NCBI RefSeq assembly: GCF_021129305.1
Contig: NZ_JAJOMB010000010.1
Span: forward strand, 1 to 64,000
DNA length: 64,000 bases
Source: Kineosporia babensis
GTDB lineage: Bacteria > Actinomycetota > Actinomycetes > Actinomycetales > Kineosporiaceae
Direction of reading: 5' to 3'
Shown: piece by piece, positions 52,868-62,304 of the stretch
Position numbering within the stretch: position 1 is the stretch's first letter
Layout: each line of letters begins with the position of its first letter
The notes under the pieces: model-generated
Database searches by the model: none
Told to the model about the DNA's origin: nothing
The model's input: only the letters and a program-made list of their open reading frames with translations
Position numbers and translations under genes: made by a program

Positions 52868-54183
52868 CCGGACTACCCAGCGAAACCGTCGCCCGGATGC
52901 AGCGTCTGGCCGAACAGCGAACCGTGGACAGCCGACCGTTCCCGGCGCTGGACCGCTCGATCCGGCGCGACCGCAGGATCCGGGCCGGTGCGGTGGCGGT
53001 GGCGCTCGCCGTGGTACTCGCGACCGGCACGGTCATCGGAACGGGCACCTTCAGCGATCCCGGCGTGGTGGTCCCGGCCGGCGTGGAGGAACTGCCTCAG
53101 ACGCCAGAGGACGCGGGGTACCCGGCGAAGACGGTGGGTTCCCTGAGCGCCGATCAGGACTGGCTGGCCGGGCTGCGCAAGAAGGTCGCCAAGGCGTCTG
53201 ACCACGGCATCGCCTCCGCCGACGACGTGCGCGTGGTGGCTGCCGGTGACATCGAGGACAAAGCTCGCTACGCCGTCGTGCTCTACCCCTCCGCCGAGTA
53301 CGCATGGTCACGCGAGATCCTGACCGGGCCATACCAAGCAGAACCCACGGCGATGCAGTCCGACGGCTCGGAGTCGAGCGAGGACTCGGTCCCGGCGAGC
53401 GCGACCGCCGTCTTCAGCGTGGCCGGTGACCGGATCCACGACACCGCAAACATGCAGGACCCGACGGTGCTCATCGCCGCACCGGGGGCCCGCTCGGTCT
53501 CGGTCCTGACTTCGAACCGGCTGGCGGCCGACGGGGAGTACGACGAGGAATGGCGCGGTCTCGGCTCGCCGGTGGCTGACGGGATCTGGGCCACCTCGGT
53601 CTCGCCGCAGGAGCACCTGCTCAGCACGGTAAAGGCCGACGGGAAGCTGACCGACGTCAGCTCCGGGAACAGCTTTGCCGACCAGTTGGGCAACGAACCG
53701 GACCTCTTCTCGGTGGCCTCGGAGGGCTCGGACCCCGAGCGCTTGCGCGACCTGAAGAACAGCATCGCCGTCTTCGGGCCGAAGCCGGTGTCCCCGGACG
53801 ATGAACCGGTCTACGCAGCCACCGCCGAACTCGGCGAGTTCAAGGTCGCGGCCAGTCTGTTGCGCTCGCCCAATGGGGCCTACATCACCGGGTTCTCGAC
53901 CAGCGATCCGGACGGGTTCAAGGCCGGAACCTTGCCGGCCGGCCCAGCACCGGCCGAAGTGATGGCCGGTGTACGGGCCACCGGCCAGAACAAGACCTAC
54001 GCCGTGGTGCTCGCCCCAGAGAGCGCCTCCAAGGTGGAGGTGGCCGGGGCCGGGGCCCCGGTGTACAACCGGATCGCCGTCGTCGAGGTGTCGGCGCCAC
54101 GGGACGCCACCCTGGACGTCAAGGCGCTCGACGAGCACGGTGGCGAGGTCGGCCGCATCACTCTGCCGACAGCAATGCCGTAA
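52864..54183 (+). CDS. Single-pass membrane protein, probable sigma-factor partner
   Basis: The 439-residue protein starts inside the sigma gene's stop codon. Residues 1-38 are cytosolic and rich in Arg (RSIRRDRRIR). A hydrophobic helix follows (AGAVAVALAVVLATGTVIGT, about 40-59) and then a large extracellular domain of beta character with many Asp, Ser and Val. No zinc anti-sigma HxxxCxxC is present, so an anti-sigma role rests on gene pairing. Genes with this layout (SigE-family factor plus TM protein) are common in this phylum. A terminator follows the stop. Confidence 0.7.
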   Translation: MTGLPSETVARMQRLAEQRTVDSRPFPALDRSIRRDRRIRAGAVAVALAVVLATGTVIGTGTFSDPGVVVPAGVEELPQTPEDAGYPAKTVGSLSADQDWLAGLRKKVAKASDHGIASADDVRVVAAGDIEDKARYAVVLYPSAEYAWSREILTGPYQAEPTAMQSDGSESSEDSVPASATAVFSVAGDRIHDTANMQDPTVLIAAPGARSVSVLTSNRLAADGEYDEEWRGLGSPVADGIWATSVSPQEHLLSTVKADGKLTDVSSGNSFADQLGNEPDLFSVASEGSDPERLRDLKNSIAVFGPKPVSPDDEPVYAATAELGEFKVAASLLRSPNGAYITGFSTSDPDGFKAGTLPAGPAPAEVMAGVRATGQNKTYAVVLAPESASKVEVAGAGAPVYNRIAVVEVSAPRDATLDVKALDEHGGEVGRITLPTAMP

Positions 54184-54191
54184 CCCGTATG

Positions 54192-54234
54192 GAAGTGGGC
54201 GGACCAAGGCCTGGTTCGCCCACTTCACAATTTT
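54192..54234 (+). terminator. Rho-independent terminator of the sigma operon
   Basis: GAAGTGGGCG (54192-54201) pairs with CGCCCACTTC (54217-54226), extended inward by ACCA/TGGT, and ACAATTTT follows. It starts 9 bases after the stop of the membrane-protein gene. Confidence 0.8.
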
Positions 54235-54238
54235 CCGG

Positions 54239-54367
54239 ATGACTCGAGCAACCTCCCGGCACCGGTTCGCGAAGGACGAGATCGTGCCGGAGCAGTGGGA
54301 CAGCAGCACCGAGTTCGTCGGTACGGAGAGCGATTACGAGGGGAACGGTACGTCGGTGCGACCCTGA
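54239..54367 (+). CDS. Possible 42-residue protein
   Basis: An ATG directly after the sigma-operon terminator opens a 42-codon frame (TRATSRHRFAKDEIVPEQWD..., acidic end) that stops just before the glmM terminator. No binding site precedes it; TTTTCCGG occupies that position. Composition is protein-like, but the frame may be a relic or chance. Unassigned. Confidence 0.25.
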   Translation: MTRATSRHRFAKDEIVPEQWDSSTEFVGTESDYEGNGTSVRP

Positions 54368-54397
54368 TTGAGGACGTGGGTGCGCACCGCACACACA

Positions 54398-54440
54398 GAA
54401 AGCCCGGTTTCCGTCGGAGGGGACGGAAACCTGGCTTTCT
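54398..54440 (-). terminator. Terminator downstream of glmM
   Basis: AGAAAGCCCGGTTTCCGTC (54398-54416) pairs with GACGGAAACCTGGCTTTCT (54422-54440) with one mismatch. On the minus strand it begins 14 bases beyond the glmM stop and its second arm ends in a short T-rich stretch. The symmetry would also let it act on the plus strand. Confidence 0.75.
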
Positions 54441-54454
54441 CCTTAGTCTTTCGG

Positions 54455-55795
54455 CTACAGCGCGAGCCGGGCGCGGACCACTTCGGCCAGCGCGTCAGCC
54501 TCGCCGCGGGCCTGGCCGGCTTCCTTCGCCTCGACCATCACCCGGACGAGCGCCTCGGTGCCGGAGGGGCGCAGCAGCACCCGGCCGGTGTCGCCCAGAC
54601 GTGCCTCGGCGGCGGCCACTGCGGCCTGCAATTCCTCGTCGGCGTGGCAGCGGGACTTGTCCACGCCCTTCACGTTGACCAGGACCTGCGGCAGGCGTTC
54701 CATCACCGAGGCGAGCTCGGCCAGCGACTTGCCGGTCTGGGCCATCCGGGCCAGCAGATGCAGCCCGGTCAGCAGGCCGTCGCCGGTGGTGCTGTGGTCG
54801 AGCATGACCACGTGCCCGGACTGCTCGCCGCCCAGGGAGTAGCCCCCGGCCCGCATCTCCTCCAGCACGTAGCGGTCGCCCACCGCGGTCTGGATCAGCC
54901 GGATGCCCTCGCGCTCCATCGCCAGGCGCAGCCCCAGGTTGCTCATCACCGTGGTGACCAGCGTCTTGTGGGCCAGCACGCCGCGGTCGGCGAAGGCCAG
55001 CGCGAGCACGGCCATGATCTGGTCGCCGTCGATCTCGTTGCCCTGGGCGTCGACCGCCAGGCAGCGGTCGGCGTCACCGTCGTGCGCGATGCCGACGTCG
55101 GCGCCGTGCTCCAGCACCGCCGCCTTCAGCGGGCCCAGGTGAGTGGAGCCGTAGCCGTCGTTGATGTTCAGCCCGTCGGGCTCGGCCCCGATCACCACGA
55201 CCTCGGCCCCGGCCGCGCGGAACGCCAGCGGGGAGACCACGCTGGCCGCGCCGTGGGCGCAGTCCAGCACGACCTTGATCCCGTCCAGCTGGCAGGGCAG
55301 GGTCTCGACCAGGTGGGCCACGTAACGGTCGCCGGCCTTGGCCAGCCGGCGGGTGCGGCCGACCTCGGCGCCGGTGGGCCGGTCCCACGGCTCCTTCATC
55401 CGCCGCTCGATCTGGTCCTCCACCTCGTCCGGCAGCTTGTAGCCGCCGCTGGCGAAGAACTTGATGCCGTTGTCGGGCATCGGGTTGTGCGAGGCCGACA
55501 GCACGACGCCGAGATCGGCCTCGCTGTCGTCGACCAGGAACGCCACCGCGGGGGTGGGCACCACGCCGGCGTCCTCCACGTCCACGCCCGCGCTGGCCAG
55601 ACCGGCCATCACCGCGGCGCTGAGGAACTCGCCCGAGGCGCGCGGGTCGCGACCGACCACGGCCCGGGGCCGGCGGCCCTTGACGACCTCACCGAGCACG
55701 TGAGCCGCCGCGACCGAAAGGTCGAGGGCGAGTTCAGCGGTGACGTCCCGATTGGCCAGCCCCCGGACTCCGTCCGTGCCGAATAGTCGCGCCAA
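54455..55795 (-). CDS. glmM: Phosphoglucosamine mutase
   Basis: The 446-residue protein starts [20 protein letters not shown]. The phosphoserine loop is [16 protein letters not shown] (about residue 103), the metal loop [11 protein letters not shown], the sugar-specificity loop [12 protein letters not shown], and the phosphate-binding end [14 protein letters not shown]. These define GlmM, which makes glucosamine-1-phosphate from the GlmS product. ATG 55795 fits the family start exactly. It lies downstream of rpsI/rplM on the same strand after 270 bases with a terminator, so it probably has its own promoter in that gap. Confidence 0.97.
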   Translation of the reverse strand: MARLFGTDGVRGLANRDVTAELALDLSVAAAHVLGEVVKGRRPRAVVGRDPRASGEFLSAAVMAGLASAGVDVEDAGVVPTPAVAFLVDDSEADLGVVLSASHNPMPDNGIKFFASGGYKLPDEVEDQIERRMKEPWDRPTGAEVGRTRRLAKAGDRYVAHLVETLPCQLDGIKVVLDCAHGAASVVSPLAFRAAGAEVVVIGAEPDGLNINDGYGSTHLGPLKAAVLEHGADVGIAHDGDADRCLAVDAQGNEIDGDQIMAVLALAFADRGVLAHKTLVTTVMSNLGLRLAMEREGIRLIQTAVGDRYVLEEMRAGGYSLGGEQSGHVVMLDHSTTGDGLLTGLHLLARMAQTGKSLAELASVMERLPQVLVNVKGVDKSRCHADEELQAAVAAAEARLGDTGRVLLRPSGTEALVRVMVEAKEAGQARGEADALAEVVRARLAL

Positions 55796-55998
55796 CGCGT
55801 TCCTCCTAGCGGGAATGTCCCAACCCTACGCGCACCCGGGCCGGATCCGGCGGGTACGCAGATTCACATGCGCGTCGGGGGCACTGCCCGCGCGGCGCGA
55901 GAACCCTGAGCTGCGGACCGGCGGCGCCGCCTCGGACAGCGGGCGCCGGTACTGCGGCCAGGTCGAGCACCGGCCCGTGCCCGGGCCGGGAACGCACG

Positions 55999-56034
55999 AC
56001 GGCCCCGGAGCCGAATGAATCACCCCGGGGCCGT
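55999..56034 (-). terminator. Hairpin after rpsI
   Basis: ACGGCCCCGG (55999-56008) pairs perfectly with CCGGGGCCGT (56025-56034). It lies about 30 bases past the rpsI stop on the minus strand. There is no T-run, so it may be a processing or Rho-assisted terminator. No gene is visible in 55796-56065. Confidence 0.5.
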
Positions 56035-56065
56035 GCGTGCGCAGCTGGAACTGCCTAAGAGCAGA

Positions 56066-56572
56066 TCAGCGCTTGCTGTACTGAGGAGCCTTACGCGCCT
56101 TCTTCAGACCGGCCTTCTTGCGCTCCTTGGCCCGCGGGTCGCGGGTCATGAAACCGGCCTTCTTCATCGCCGGGCGGTTGGCCTCGGCGTCGATCTCGTT
56201 CAGCGTCCGGGCCACGCCCAGGCGCAGCGCGCCGGCCTGGCCGGAGGAACCGCCACCGTGCAGCAGCGCGATGACGTCGAAGCGGCCCTCGGTCTCGGTG
56301 ACCCGGAAGGGCTCGTTGACCAGCTGCTGGTGCACCTTGTTGGGGAAGTAGTCCTCGAGGGTGCGGCCGTTGATCTTCCACTGGCCGGTACCGGGAACCA
56401 GACGAACGCGGGCCACGGCCTCCTTGCGACGGCCGGTGGCCGAGCCGGGGGCGGTGATGCTCGAGCCGCCACCCTTGGCCGCCGGCGTGGCGGAGGTGTA
56501 GCTGCTGGGCGCGTCCTCTTCGAATTCCTCGGTGGCGTCGTCGACGACCACGTCGGTGGTGGACTCGGTCAC
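56066..56572 (-). CDS. rpsI: 30S ribosomal protein S9
   Basis: GTG 56572 follows AAGGAG; 168 residues. The S9 core starts at [19 protein letters not shown] (about residue 48) and ends with the invariant tail [12 protein letters not shown], whose last residues contact the P-site tRNA. The first 45 residues are an acidic, low-complexity extension usual in actinobacteria. It is 70 bases after rplM in the standard rplM-rpsI operon. Confidence 0.97.
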   Translation of the reverse strand: MTESTTDVVVDDATEEFEEDAPSSYTSATPAAKGGGSSITAPGSATGRRKEAVARVRLVPGTGQWKINGRTLEDYFPNKVHQQLVNEPFRVTETEGRFDVIALLHGGGSSGQAGALRLGVARTLNEIDAEANRPAMKKAGFMTRDPRAKERKKAGLKKARKAPQYSKR

Positions 56573-56642
56573 GTTTCTCCTTGGCGTGCTTGGCTACGGG
56601 ATCGCAGGTCCGCGGGCGCCCGGCGAGGGGCGCAGGCGCGAA

Positions 56643-57086
56643 CTACTGGGCGATCTGGGTGATCTCGAAGGGAACGGGCTGCTGCGCGGCGTGCGGGTGC
56701 TCCGGGCCGGCGTAGACCTTGAGCTTGCCGAGCACCTCGCGGCCGAGGGAGTTCTTCGGCAGCATGCCGCGGATCGCCTTCTCGACGGCCCGCTCCGGGT
56801 TCTTCTCCAGCAGTTCGGTGTAGGTGACCGAACGCAGACCACCCGGGTAGCCGGAGTGCCGGTAGGCCTTCTTCTGCGCGGCCTTGTTGCCGGTCAGGGC
56901 GACCTTGTCGGCGTTGATGATGATGACGAAATCGCCGGTGTCGACGTGCGGCGCGAAGGTCGGCTTGTGCTTGCCGCGCAGCAGCGTGGCTGCCTGCGTG
57001 GCCAGACGACCGAGAACGACGTCGCTCGCGTCGATGACATGCCAGCGACGGTCGATGTCACCGGGCTTGGGGGTAAACGTACGCAC
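56643..57086 (-). CDS. rplM: 50S ribosomal protein L13
   Basis: From GTG 57086 the product has 147 residues, the normal actinobacterial length, starting [57 protein letters not shown] and [19 protein letters not shown] are L13 signatures. The frame is open to an ATG at 57140, which would add 18 residues not found in the family. The 296-base gap to sthA must hold divergent promoters; I could not place them with confidence. Confidence 0.96.
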   Translation of the reverse strand: MRTFTPKPGDIDRRWHVIDASDVVLGRLATQAATLLRGKHKPTFAPHVDTGDFVIIINADKVALTGNKAAQKKAYRHSGYPGGLRSVTYTELLEKNPERAVEKAIRGMLPKNSLGREVLGKLKVYAGPEHPHAAQQPVPFEITQIAQ

Positions 57087-57382
57087 TGGTCGCAGCCTCG
57101 TTCTGGTCAGAGCATTCGGGTCGACATTTTCATGTGCCACGGGCAGCAGTCAGCCTGAATGCCTTCGGGAAGACTGTCCGCGCCGCGCCCGACGTGCCAC
57201 GTGCCAGCAGGCTCGACATGACGGACGGGTCACACAACGAGGAGCCAGATTACCGGCCCGCTTCCAGGGGGTCAAAACGTGGAGTCGGCACGCCCGACTT
57301 CAACCTCGGCCGGGACCCGGCCGATGAAGCCCGGGAACACTGGCAGGCAAGCGTCGCACGCGGATCCCGGGGGACCTTCATC

Positions 57383-58876
57383 ATGGCCGAGCAGAGCGAG
57401 TTCGACTACGACCTTCTGGTCATCGGTTCCGGCCCGGGCGGGCAGAAGGCGGCCATCGCCGCGGCCAAGCTGGGCAAGCGGGCCGCCGTGGTGGAGCGCG
57501 GCGACATGGTCGGCGGGGTGTGCATCAACACCGGCACGATCCCGTCCAAGACCCTGCGAGAGGCTGTGCTCTACCTCACCGGGACGTACCAGCGGGACAT
57601 GTACGGCCAGAACTACCGGGTCAAGCAGGACATCACCCTGGAGGACCTGCTGGCCCGCACCACCCACGTGATCGGCCGCGAGATCGAGGTGATCCGCAGC
57701 CAGCTCAACCGCAACGGGGTGGACCTGCTGCACGGCACCGGCCGGTTCACCGACCCGCACACCGTGCTGATCGAGGGCGGCCCGGGCGGCAGCCGCACCG
57801 CCACGTCCGAGTTCGTGGTGATCGCCACCGGCACCACCCCGGCCCGGCCGGCCACGGTGGAGTTCGACGGCAAGAAGGTGATCGACTCCGACGGGATCCT
57901 GCACCTGGACCAGCTGCCGCGCTCGATGGTGGTGGTCGGGGCCGGGGTGATCGGGATCGAGTACGCCTCGATGTTCGCCGCGGTCGGCTGCAAGGTCACC
58001 GTGGTCGAGCAGCAGGACCGGATGCTCGGCTTCTGCGACGACGAGATCGTCGAGTCGCTGAAGTTCCACCTGCGCGATCTGTCGGTCACCTTCCGGTTCG
58101 GCGAGAAGGTCTCCTCGGTCGAGCACAACGCCCTGGGCACGGTCACCCACCTGGCCTCGGGCAAGAAGATCCCGGCCGACGCGGTGATGTACTCGGCCGG
58201 CCGGCAGGGGGCCACCGAGACCCTCGACCTGGCCGCGGCCGGGCTGGAGGCGGACCCGCGCGGGCGGATCACCGTGGACGAGAAGTACCGCACCAGCGTG
58301 CCGCACATCTACGCGGTGGGCGACGTGATCGGCTTCCCCGCGCTGGCCGCCACCTCGATGGAACAGGGCCGGCTGGCTGCTTACCACGCCTTCGACGAGC
58401 GGGTGAACAGCCTGATCGGGATGCAGCCGATCGGCATCTACACGATCCCGGAGATCAGCTACTGCGGGTACACCGAGGACGAGCTCACCCAGTCCTCGGT
58501 GCCCTACGAGGTGGGCATCTCGCGGTACCGGGAGCTGGCCCGCGGACAGATCGCCGGTGACTCCTACGGCATGCTCAAGCTGCTGGTCAGCACCCGGACG
58601 CGAAAGCTGCTGGGGATCCACATCTTCGGCTCCCAGGCCACCGAGCTGGTGCACCTGGGGCAGGCGATCATGACCTGTGAGGGCACGGTGGACCACCTGG
58701 TGGACACGGTGTTCAACTACCCCACGCTGTCCGAGGCCTACAAGGTGGCGGCGCTGGACGCGGTGAACAAAATTCGGGCCGTTGAGCGGTTTTTCGCGCC
58801 CGAAATGAAACAACGCACCCATGACGACGAGGAGACGCTCGGCGCCCCCAACGTCCTCAATCCGGCTGCCGGTTAA
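57383..58876 (+). CDS. sthA: Soluble pyridine nucleotide transhydrogenase (flavoprotein)
   Basis: ATG 57383 gives 497 residues. The FAD motif is [20 protein letters not shown] (about residues 12-31). The usual two-Cys disulfide of lipoamide dehydrogenases is replaced by [19 protein letters not shown] with only one Cys, the mark of SthA. The NAD-binding [14 protein letters not shown] and the ending [15 protein letters not shown] fit as well. It balances NADPH and NADH. The frame is open upstream to 57134 without a site. It converges with the kinase gene, their stops overlapping by three bases. Confidence 0.92.
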   Translation: MAEQSEFDYDLLVIGSGPGGQKAAIAAAKLGKRAAVVERGDMVGGVCINTGTIPSKTLREAVLYLTGTYQRDMYGQNYRVKQDITLEDLLARTTHVIGREIEVIRSQLNRNGVDLLHGTGRFTDPHTVLIEGGPGGSRTATSEFVVIATGTTPARPATVEFDGKKVIDSDGILHLDQLPRSMVVVGAGVIGIEYASMFAAVGCKVTVVEQQDRMLGFCDDEIVESLKFHLRDLSVTFRFGEKVSSVEHNALGTVTHLASGKKIPADAVMYSAGRQGATETLDLAAAGLEADPRGRITVDEKYRTSVPHIYAVGDVIGFPALAATSMEQGRLAAYHAFDERVNSLIGMQPIGIYTIPEISYCGYTEDELTQSSVPYEVGISRYRELARGQIAGDSYGMLKLLVSTRTRKLLGIHIFGSQATELVHLGQAIMTCEGTVDHLVDTVFNYPTLSEAYKVAALDAVNKIRAVERFFAPEMKQRTHDDEETLGAPNVLNPAAG

Positions 58877-59820
58877 TGCGAGCGGGCCCGTTGACGGGCC
58901 CCCACATCCGCTACCCCGACCGAGGCGTCCACAGGTACCACCACCCGCAGCCCACCCTCCACGATGCCGAAAACCTCTGGCGTGCGCGCGGAAAGCTCCC
59001 CGTCCACGTTGATCGCCTGCCCCGGCTCGGTACTCACCCGGACGTTGCGGGTGGTGACGTGGTAGACGTGATCGCTCTCGGTGAAGACCCCGCTGACAAA
59101 GTGCCGGGCCACCTGCCAGCGCTGCCACGGCGTACCCCGCGGAATCGCGTACACGTCGAGCAGATGGTCGTCGATACCCGCGTTGGGAGCCACCACCGCT
59201 CCCCCGCCGTAGAACCGTCCGTTGGCCACCGCGAGCTGCAGCAGGTCGTCCAGTTCGACGTCGTCGTGGTCTCCGTCGGGGAACTCCAGCCGGGCCGAGA
59301 AGGTCTGGAACCGGCGGTAGGCCTTGATCGTGGCGACCGGGTAGGCGAGCGCGCCCAGCCGCTTCTTCAGCTTGGGGTTGAGCTGCTTGGTCACCCCCAC
59401 GGCCAGGCCGATCGAGCTGACGTTGAGGAACTTGTCGTCGCCGACCACGCCCAGGTCCACGTCGACCACCTTGCCCTGGGCCACGTTCTCGCAGGCCTTG
59501 ATCAGGTCGGTGGGCAGGCCGAGGGTGCGGGCCAGGTCGTTCGCGGTGCCGGTGGGCAGCAGGCCGAGTACCACGCCGGTCTCGCAGAGGTACGGCGCGA
59601 CCGAGCTGACCGTGCCGTCGCCGCCGCCCAGCACGATGGTCCGGGCGCCGGCGTCGATCGCGTCCTTCACCACCGAGGGCAGCGTGCTCGGGTCCTCCAC
59701 CGCGTGCGCGGCCCGCAGGTCGACGCCCAGACCGGTCAGGCTCTCACGCGCTCGGTCGAAGTCCTCCCGGCCCCGGCGCGAGGCCGTGTTGACGATGAGG
59801 ACGGCCGGAGACTCGATCAC
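58873..59820 (-). CDS. Diacylglycerol kinase family lipid kinase
   Basis: The 315-residue protein begins [18 protein letters not shown] and has the nucleotide loop [18 protein letters not shown] (about 63-80) and [17 protein letters not shown] (about 92-108), the DAGK catalytic signature. [20 protein letters not shown] and the late INVDGE motif match the YegS/BmrU/DagK group. It phosphorylates a lipid such as diacylglycerol at the membrane. The start is GTG 59820. Convergent with sthA. Confidence 0.88.
   Translation of the reverse strand: MIESPAVLIVNTASRRGREDFDRARESLTGLGVDLRAAHAVEDPSTLPSVVKDAIDAGARTIVLGGGDGTVSSVAPYLCETGVVLGLLPTGTANDLARTLGLPTDLIKACENVAQGKVVDVDLGVVGDDKFLNVSSIGLAVGVTKQLNPKLKKRLGALAYPVATIKAYRRFQTFSARLEFPDGDHDDVELDDLLQLAVANGRFYGGGAVVAPNAGIDDHLLDVYAIPRGTPWQRWQVARHFVSGVFTESDHVYHVTTRNVRVSTEPGQAINVDGELSARTPEVFGIVEGGLRVVVPVDASVGVADVGARQRARSH
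58884..58901 (+). terminator. Hairpin after sthA
   Basis: GGGCCCG (58884-58890) and CGGGCCC (58895-58901) form a tight stem with a TTGA loop 8 bases past the sthA stop. It lies inside the 3' end of the convergent kinase gene. No T-run. Confidence 0.4.
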
Positions 59821-59874
59821 GACCCAAGGCTACGGCCCGAACATGATTGTTTCGTGAGAGGTACCTGGATGCTG

Positions 59875-61608
59875 TCAGCGCGTGCGTCGCACCCGGGTCT
59901 CGTCCCAGACCGGCTCGTCCGACTCGTACACCTGCCCGTCCGAGCCGAACACCAGGAACCGGTCGAACTCGCGGGCGAACCAGCGGTCGTGGGTCACCGC
60001 CACCACCGTGCCCTCGAACGCCGACAGGCCCTTCTCCAGCGCCTCGGCCGAGTGCAGGTCCAGGTTGTCGGTGGGCTCGTCGAGCAGCAGCAGGGTGGCG
60101 CCGGACAGCTCCAGCAGCAGGATCTGGAACCGGGCCTGCTGACCGCCGGAGAGCGACTCGAACTTCTGCTCGGCCTGCACGCTCAGGCCGTAGCGGTCCA
60201 GCACCCGGCTGGCCGCCTCGCGGGGCAGGCCGGAGCGGTGCCCGTCGCCGCGGTGCAGGATCTCCAGCAGGGTGCGCCCGGCCAGCTCCGGATGCTGGTG
60301 GGTCTGGGCGAACCAGCCTGGCCGCACCCGGGCCCCGAGCTTGACGTTGCCGGTGTGCTCGACCGTGCCGGGCCGGGCGGTCGGTGAGTCGTCGACCGGC
60401 TGGTGCTCCAGGTCCGGGTCGCTGCCGCCGATCGCCAGCAGCCGCAGGAAGTGCGATTTGCCGGAGCCGTTGGAGCCCAGCACCGCGACCCGGTCGCCGA
60501 ACCACAGCTCGGTGCTGAACGGCTTCATCAGCCCGGTCAGTTCCAGGTCGGTGGCCACCACCGCGCGCTTGCCGGTGCGGCCGCCCTTCAGCCGCATGTG
60601 TACGTTCTGGTCGTTCGCCACCAGTTCGGGCGGGCCGACCTCCTCGAACTTGGCCAGCCGGGTCTGCGCCGCGTGGTACTGCGCGGCCAGCGTGTCCATG
60701 TACGCGGCCTTGTTCTTCAGCATCAGGACCAGGGCCTTGAGTTTGGCGTGCTCCTCGTCCCAGCGCCGGCGCAGCTCCTCCAGCCGCGAGTTACGGTCGG
60801 TGCGGGCCTGCGCGTAGGTGCCGAACCCGGCGCCGTGGATCCAGGCGCTGGCGCCCGCCGCGTGCGGTTCCAGGGTGACGATCCGGGTGGCGGCGTGGCT
60901 GAGCAGCTCGCGGTCGTGGCTGACCAGCAGAACCGTCTTCTTGGTCTCGGCCAGCTGGGCTTCCAGCCAGCGCTTGCCCGGCACGTCCAGATAGTTGTCC
61001 GGCTCGTCCAGCAGCAGCATGTCGTCGGGGCCACGCAGCAGGGCCTCCAGCACGAGACGCTTCTGCTCACCTCCGGAGAGCGTGTTGGCGTTGCGGAACT
61101 GGGCCTTCTCGAACGGCATCCCGAGCGCGGACATCGTCACGACGTCCCAGCCGGTCTCGGCCTCGTAGCCGCCCACGTCGGCCCAGTCGGCCAGTGCCTG
61201 GGCGTAGGCCATCTGGGTGGGCTCGTCCTCGCGCTCCATCATCGCCAGCTCGGCCTTGTCCAGGGCCTGTCCGGCCTTGCGGATCGGGGCCGGGGCGACC
61301 GAGACGAGCAGGTCGCGCACGCTGGTCTCGTCGCGGACGCTGCCGATGAACTGGCGCATCACGCCCAGCGAGCCGGTCAGGACCGCGGCGCCGGACTGGG
61401 CCGCGAGGTCGCCGGCGATGATCCGCAGCAGCGTGGTCTTGCCGGTGCCGTTCGGGCCGATCAGAGCGGCGACCGCGCCGTCCGGGACCTTGAACGTCAC
61501 CTCGTCCAGCAGCGGGCGCCCGTCCGGGAGCGTGAAGGAGACCTGATTGACGTCGATACCGGACACCTGGCCAGTCTGCCCTGCCCCGGCTCCCCCGGTC
61601 GCCTGCAT
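59875..61608 (-). CDS. ABC-F family ATP-binding protein
   Basis: From ATG 61608 (GGGGAA just upstream; GTG 61566 is an alternative) the product has 577 residues with two ABC domains and no membrane part. Domain 1: ALIGPNGTGKTTLLRIIAGD, NTLSGGEQKRLVLEALL, LLLDEPDNYLD. A charged linker of about 80 residues (RNSRLEELRRRWDEEHAKLK) precedes domain 2: VLGSNGSGKSHFLRLLAIGG, SLSGGQQARFQILLLEL, LLLDEPTDNLD. ABC-F proteins act on the ribosome, either as translation factors or in antibiotic resistance. A 17-bp inverted repeat lies just upstream. Confidence 0.88.
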   Translation of the reverse strand: MQATGGAGAGQTGQVSGIDVNQVSFTLPDGRPLLDEVTFKVPDGAVAALIGPNGTGKTTLLRIIAGDLAAQSGAAVLTGSLGVMRQFIGSVRDETSVRDLLVSVAPAPIRKAGQALDKAELAMMEREDEPTQMAYAQALADWADVGGYEAETGWDVVTMSALGMPFEKAQFRNANTLSGGEQKRLVLEALLRGPDDMLLLDEPDNYLDVPGKRWLEAQLAETKKTVLLVSHDRELLSHAATRIVTLEPHAAGASAWIHGAGFGTYAQARTDRNSRLEELRRRWDEEHAKLKALVLMLKNKAAYMDTLAAQYHAAQTRLAKFEEVGPPELVANDQNVHMRLKGGRTGKRAVVATDLELTGLMKPFSTELWFGDRVAVLGSNGSGKSHFLRLLAIGGSDPDLEHQPVDDSPTARPGTVEHTGNVKLGARVRPGWFAQTHQHPELAGRTLLEILHRGDGHRSGLPREAASRVLDRYGLSVQAEQKFESLSGGQQARFQILLLELSGATLLLLDEPTDNLDLHSAEALEKGLSAFEGTVVAVTHDRWFAREFDRFLVFGSDGQVYESDEPVWDETRVRRTR

Positions 61609-61620
61609 TTCCCCGGGCGA

Positions 61621-61677
61621 CCCGTCATCGGGAAGACAAAAGCCGCCATAACGTCGCAAAGTCTTCCCGATGACGGG
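61621..61677 (-). promoter_or_regulatory. Perfect 17-bp inverted repeat upstream of the ABC-F gene
   Basis: CCCGTCATCGGGAAGAC (61621-61637) is complemented exactly by GTCTTCCCGATGACGGG (61661-61677), loop 23 bases. It fills the gap between the DUF5709 stop and the ABC-F start. It could terminate the DUF5709 transcript, but a T-run is missing. A short ATG-initiated frame inside the loop overlaps the ABC-F start, so an attenuator is also possible. Confidence 0.5.
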
Positions 61678-61684
61678 GTACCGC

Positions 61685-62170
61685 TCAGTCGATGATGTGG
61701 ACCGCGGCCTCTTCGGCGCTGGCAGCGCCCTGGTCGATGCCGACGTCCGAGCCGACCAGGTCCTTCTCCTCGTCGGCGCCGAGCCCTTCGTCCGGGTCGA
61801 CCAGCCGGCCGGCCCGGTTGCCGCCGACCTCCGAGTAGGACAGGTCCTCGTCCTCGATCCGGTTGTTGTCCACCGAGTCCACGTTCTCGTCGGTCGGCGA
61901 GGCTTCCAGGTCCGAGGCCAGGTTGGGGTCGGGGACCTCCTGAGAAAGCCGCTGGTCCAGGCTCTCGCCCTGCAACTCCTCCTCGGCGGTGGTGCCGAAC
62001 CGGGTCATCCCGCGCGGCTTCTCCGGCGGGGAGTAGCTGGCGTCGTAAACCTGCTCGTCCACGTTGTCGTCGCCGAAGGCCTGGTCGAGGTCGTAGGTCT
62101 CGTCCGAACCGTCGTCGCCCGGCTGGTAGACCTCGTCCGAGTCCCCGGGCTCAATCGTCGAGTTGCTCAT
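61685..62170 (-). CDS. DUF5709 domain protein
   Basis: ATG 62170 gives 161 residues, strongly acidic and probably disordered. It contains the family-like phrases DEVYQPGDDG, DASYSPPEKPRGMTRFGTTA and EELQGESLDQRLSQEVPDP, and ends in DEEKDLVGSDVGIDQGAASA EEAAVHIID (split here). Such proteins are widespread in actinobacteria, with unknown function. The frame extends to 62221 without a binding site. Confidence 0.8.
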   Translation of the reverse strand: MSNSTIEPGDSDEVYQPGDDGSDETYDLDQAFGDDNVDEQVYDASYSPPEKPRGMTRFGTTAEEELQGESLDQRLSQEVPDPNLASDLEASPTDENVDSVDNNRIEDEDLSYSEVGGNRAGRLVDPDEGLGADEEKDLVGSDVGIDQGAASAEEAAVHIID

Positions 62171-62237
62171 GCAAGTGACCCTGGCACCACCCGCGGCGGC
62201 CCGCCATTCGTAAGTTCGCACCTGCTGTCAAAGTCCA

Positions 62238-62288
62238 AACTAGGGACGGTGTGGTCGCCTCACGGAGGCGACCACACCGTCCCTAGTT
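62238..62288. terminator. Very strong hairpin after the nuclease gene
   Basis: A 24-base arm (62238-62261, starting AACTAGGGACGG) is complemented perfectly by 62265-62288 around a 3-base loop. It lies 16 bases past the stop of the minus-strand nuclease gene and ahead of the DUF5709 gene. It should terminate transcription from the right. Confidence 0.8.
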
Positions 62289-62304
62289 GGTGGGTTTGCT
62301 CGAA

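Noticed and set aside
58876-60387. Long plus-strand frame opposite the kinase and ABC-F genes
   Set aside because: Antisense shadow of well-supported minus-strand genes, caused by GC bias at codon positions.
62238-62288. Long palindrome considered as a CRISPR or mobile-element end
   Set aside because: Single copy, 3-base loop, placed directly after a gene stop; a terminator explains it.
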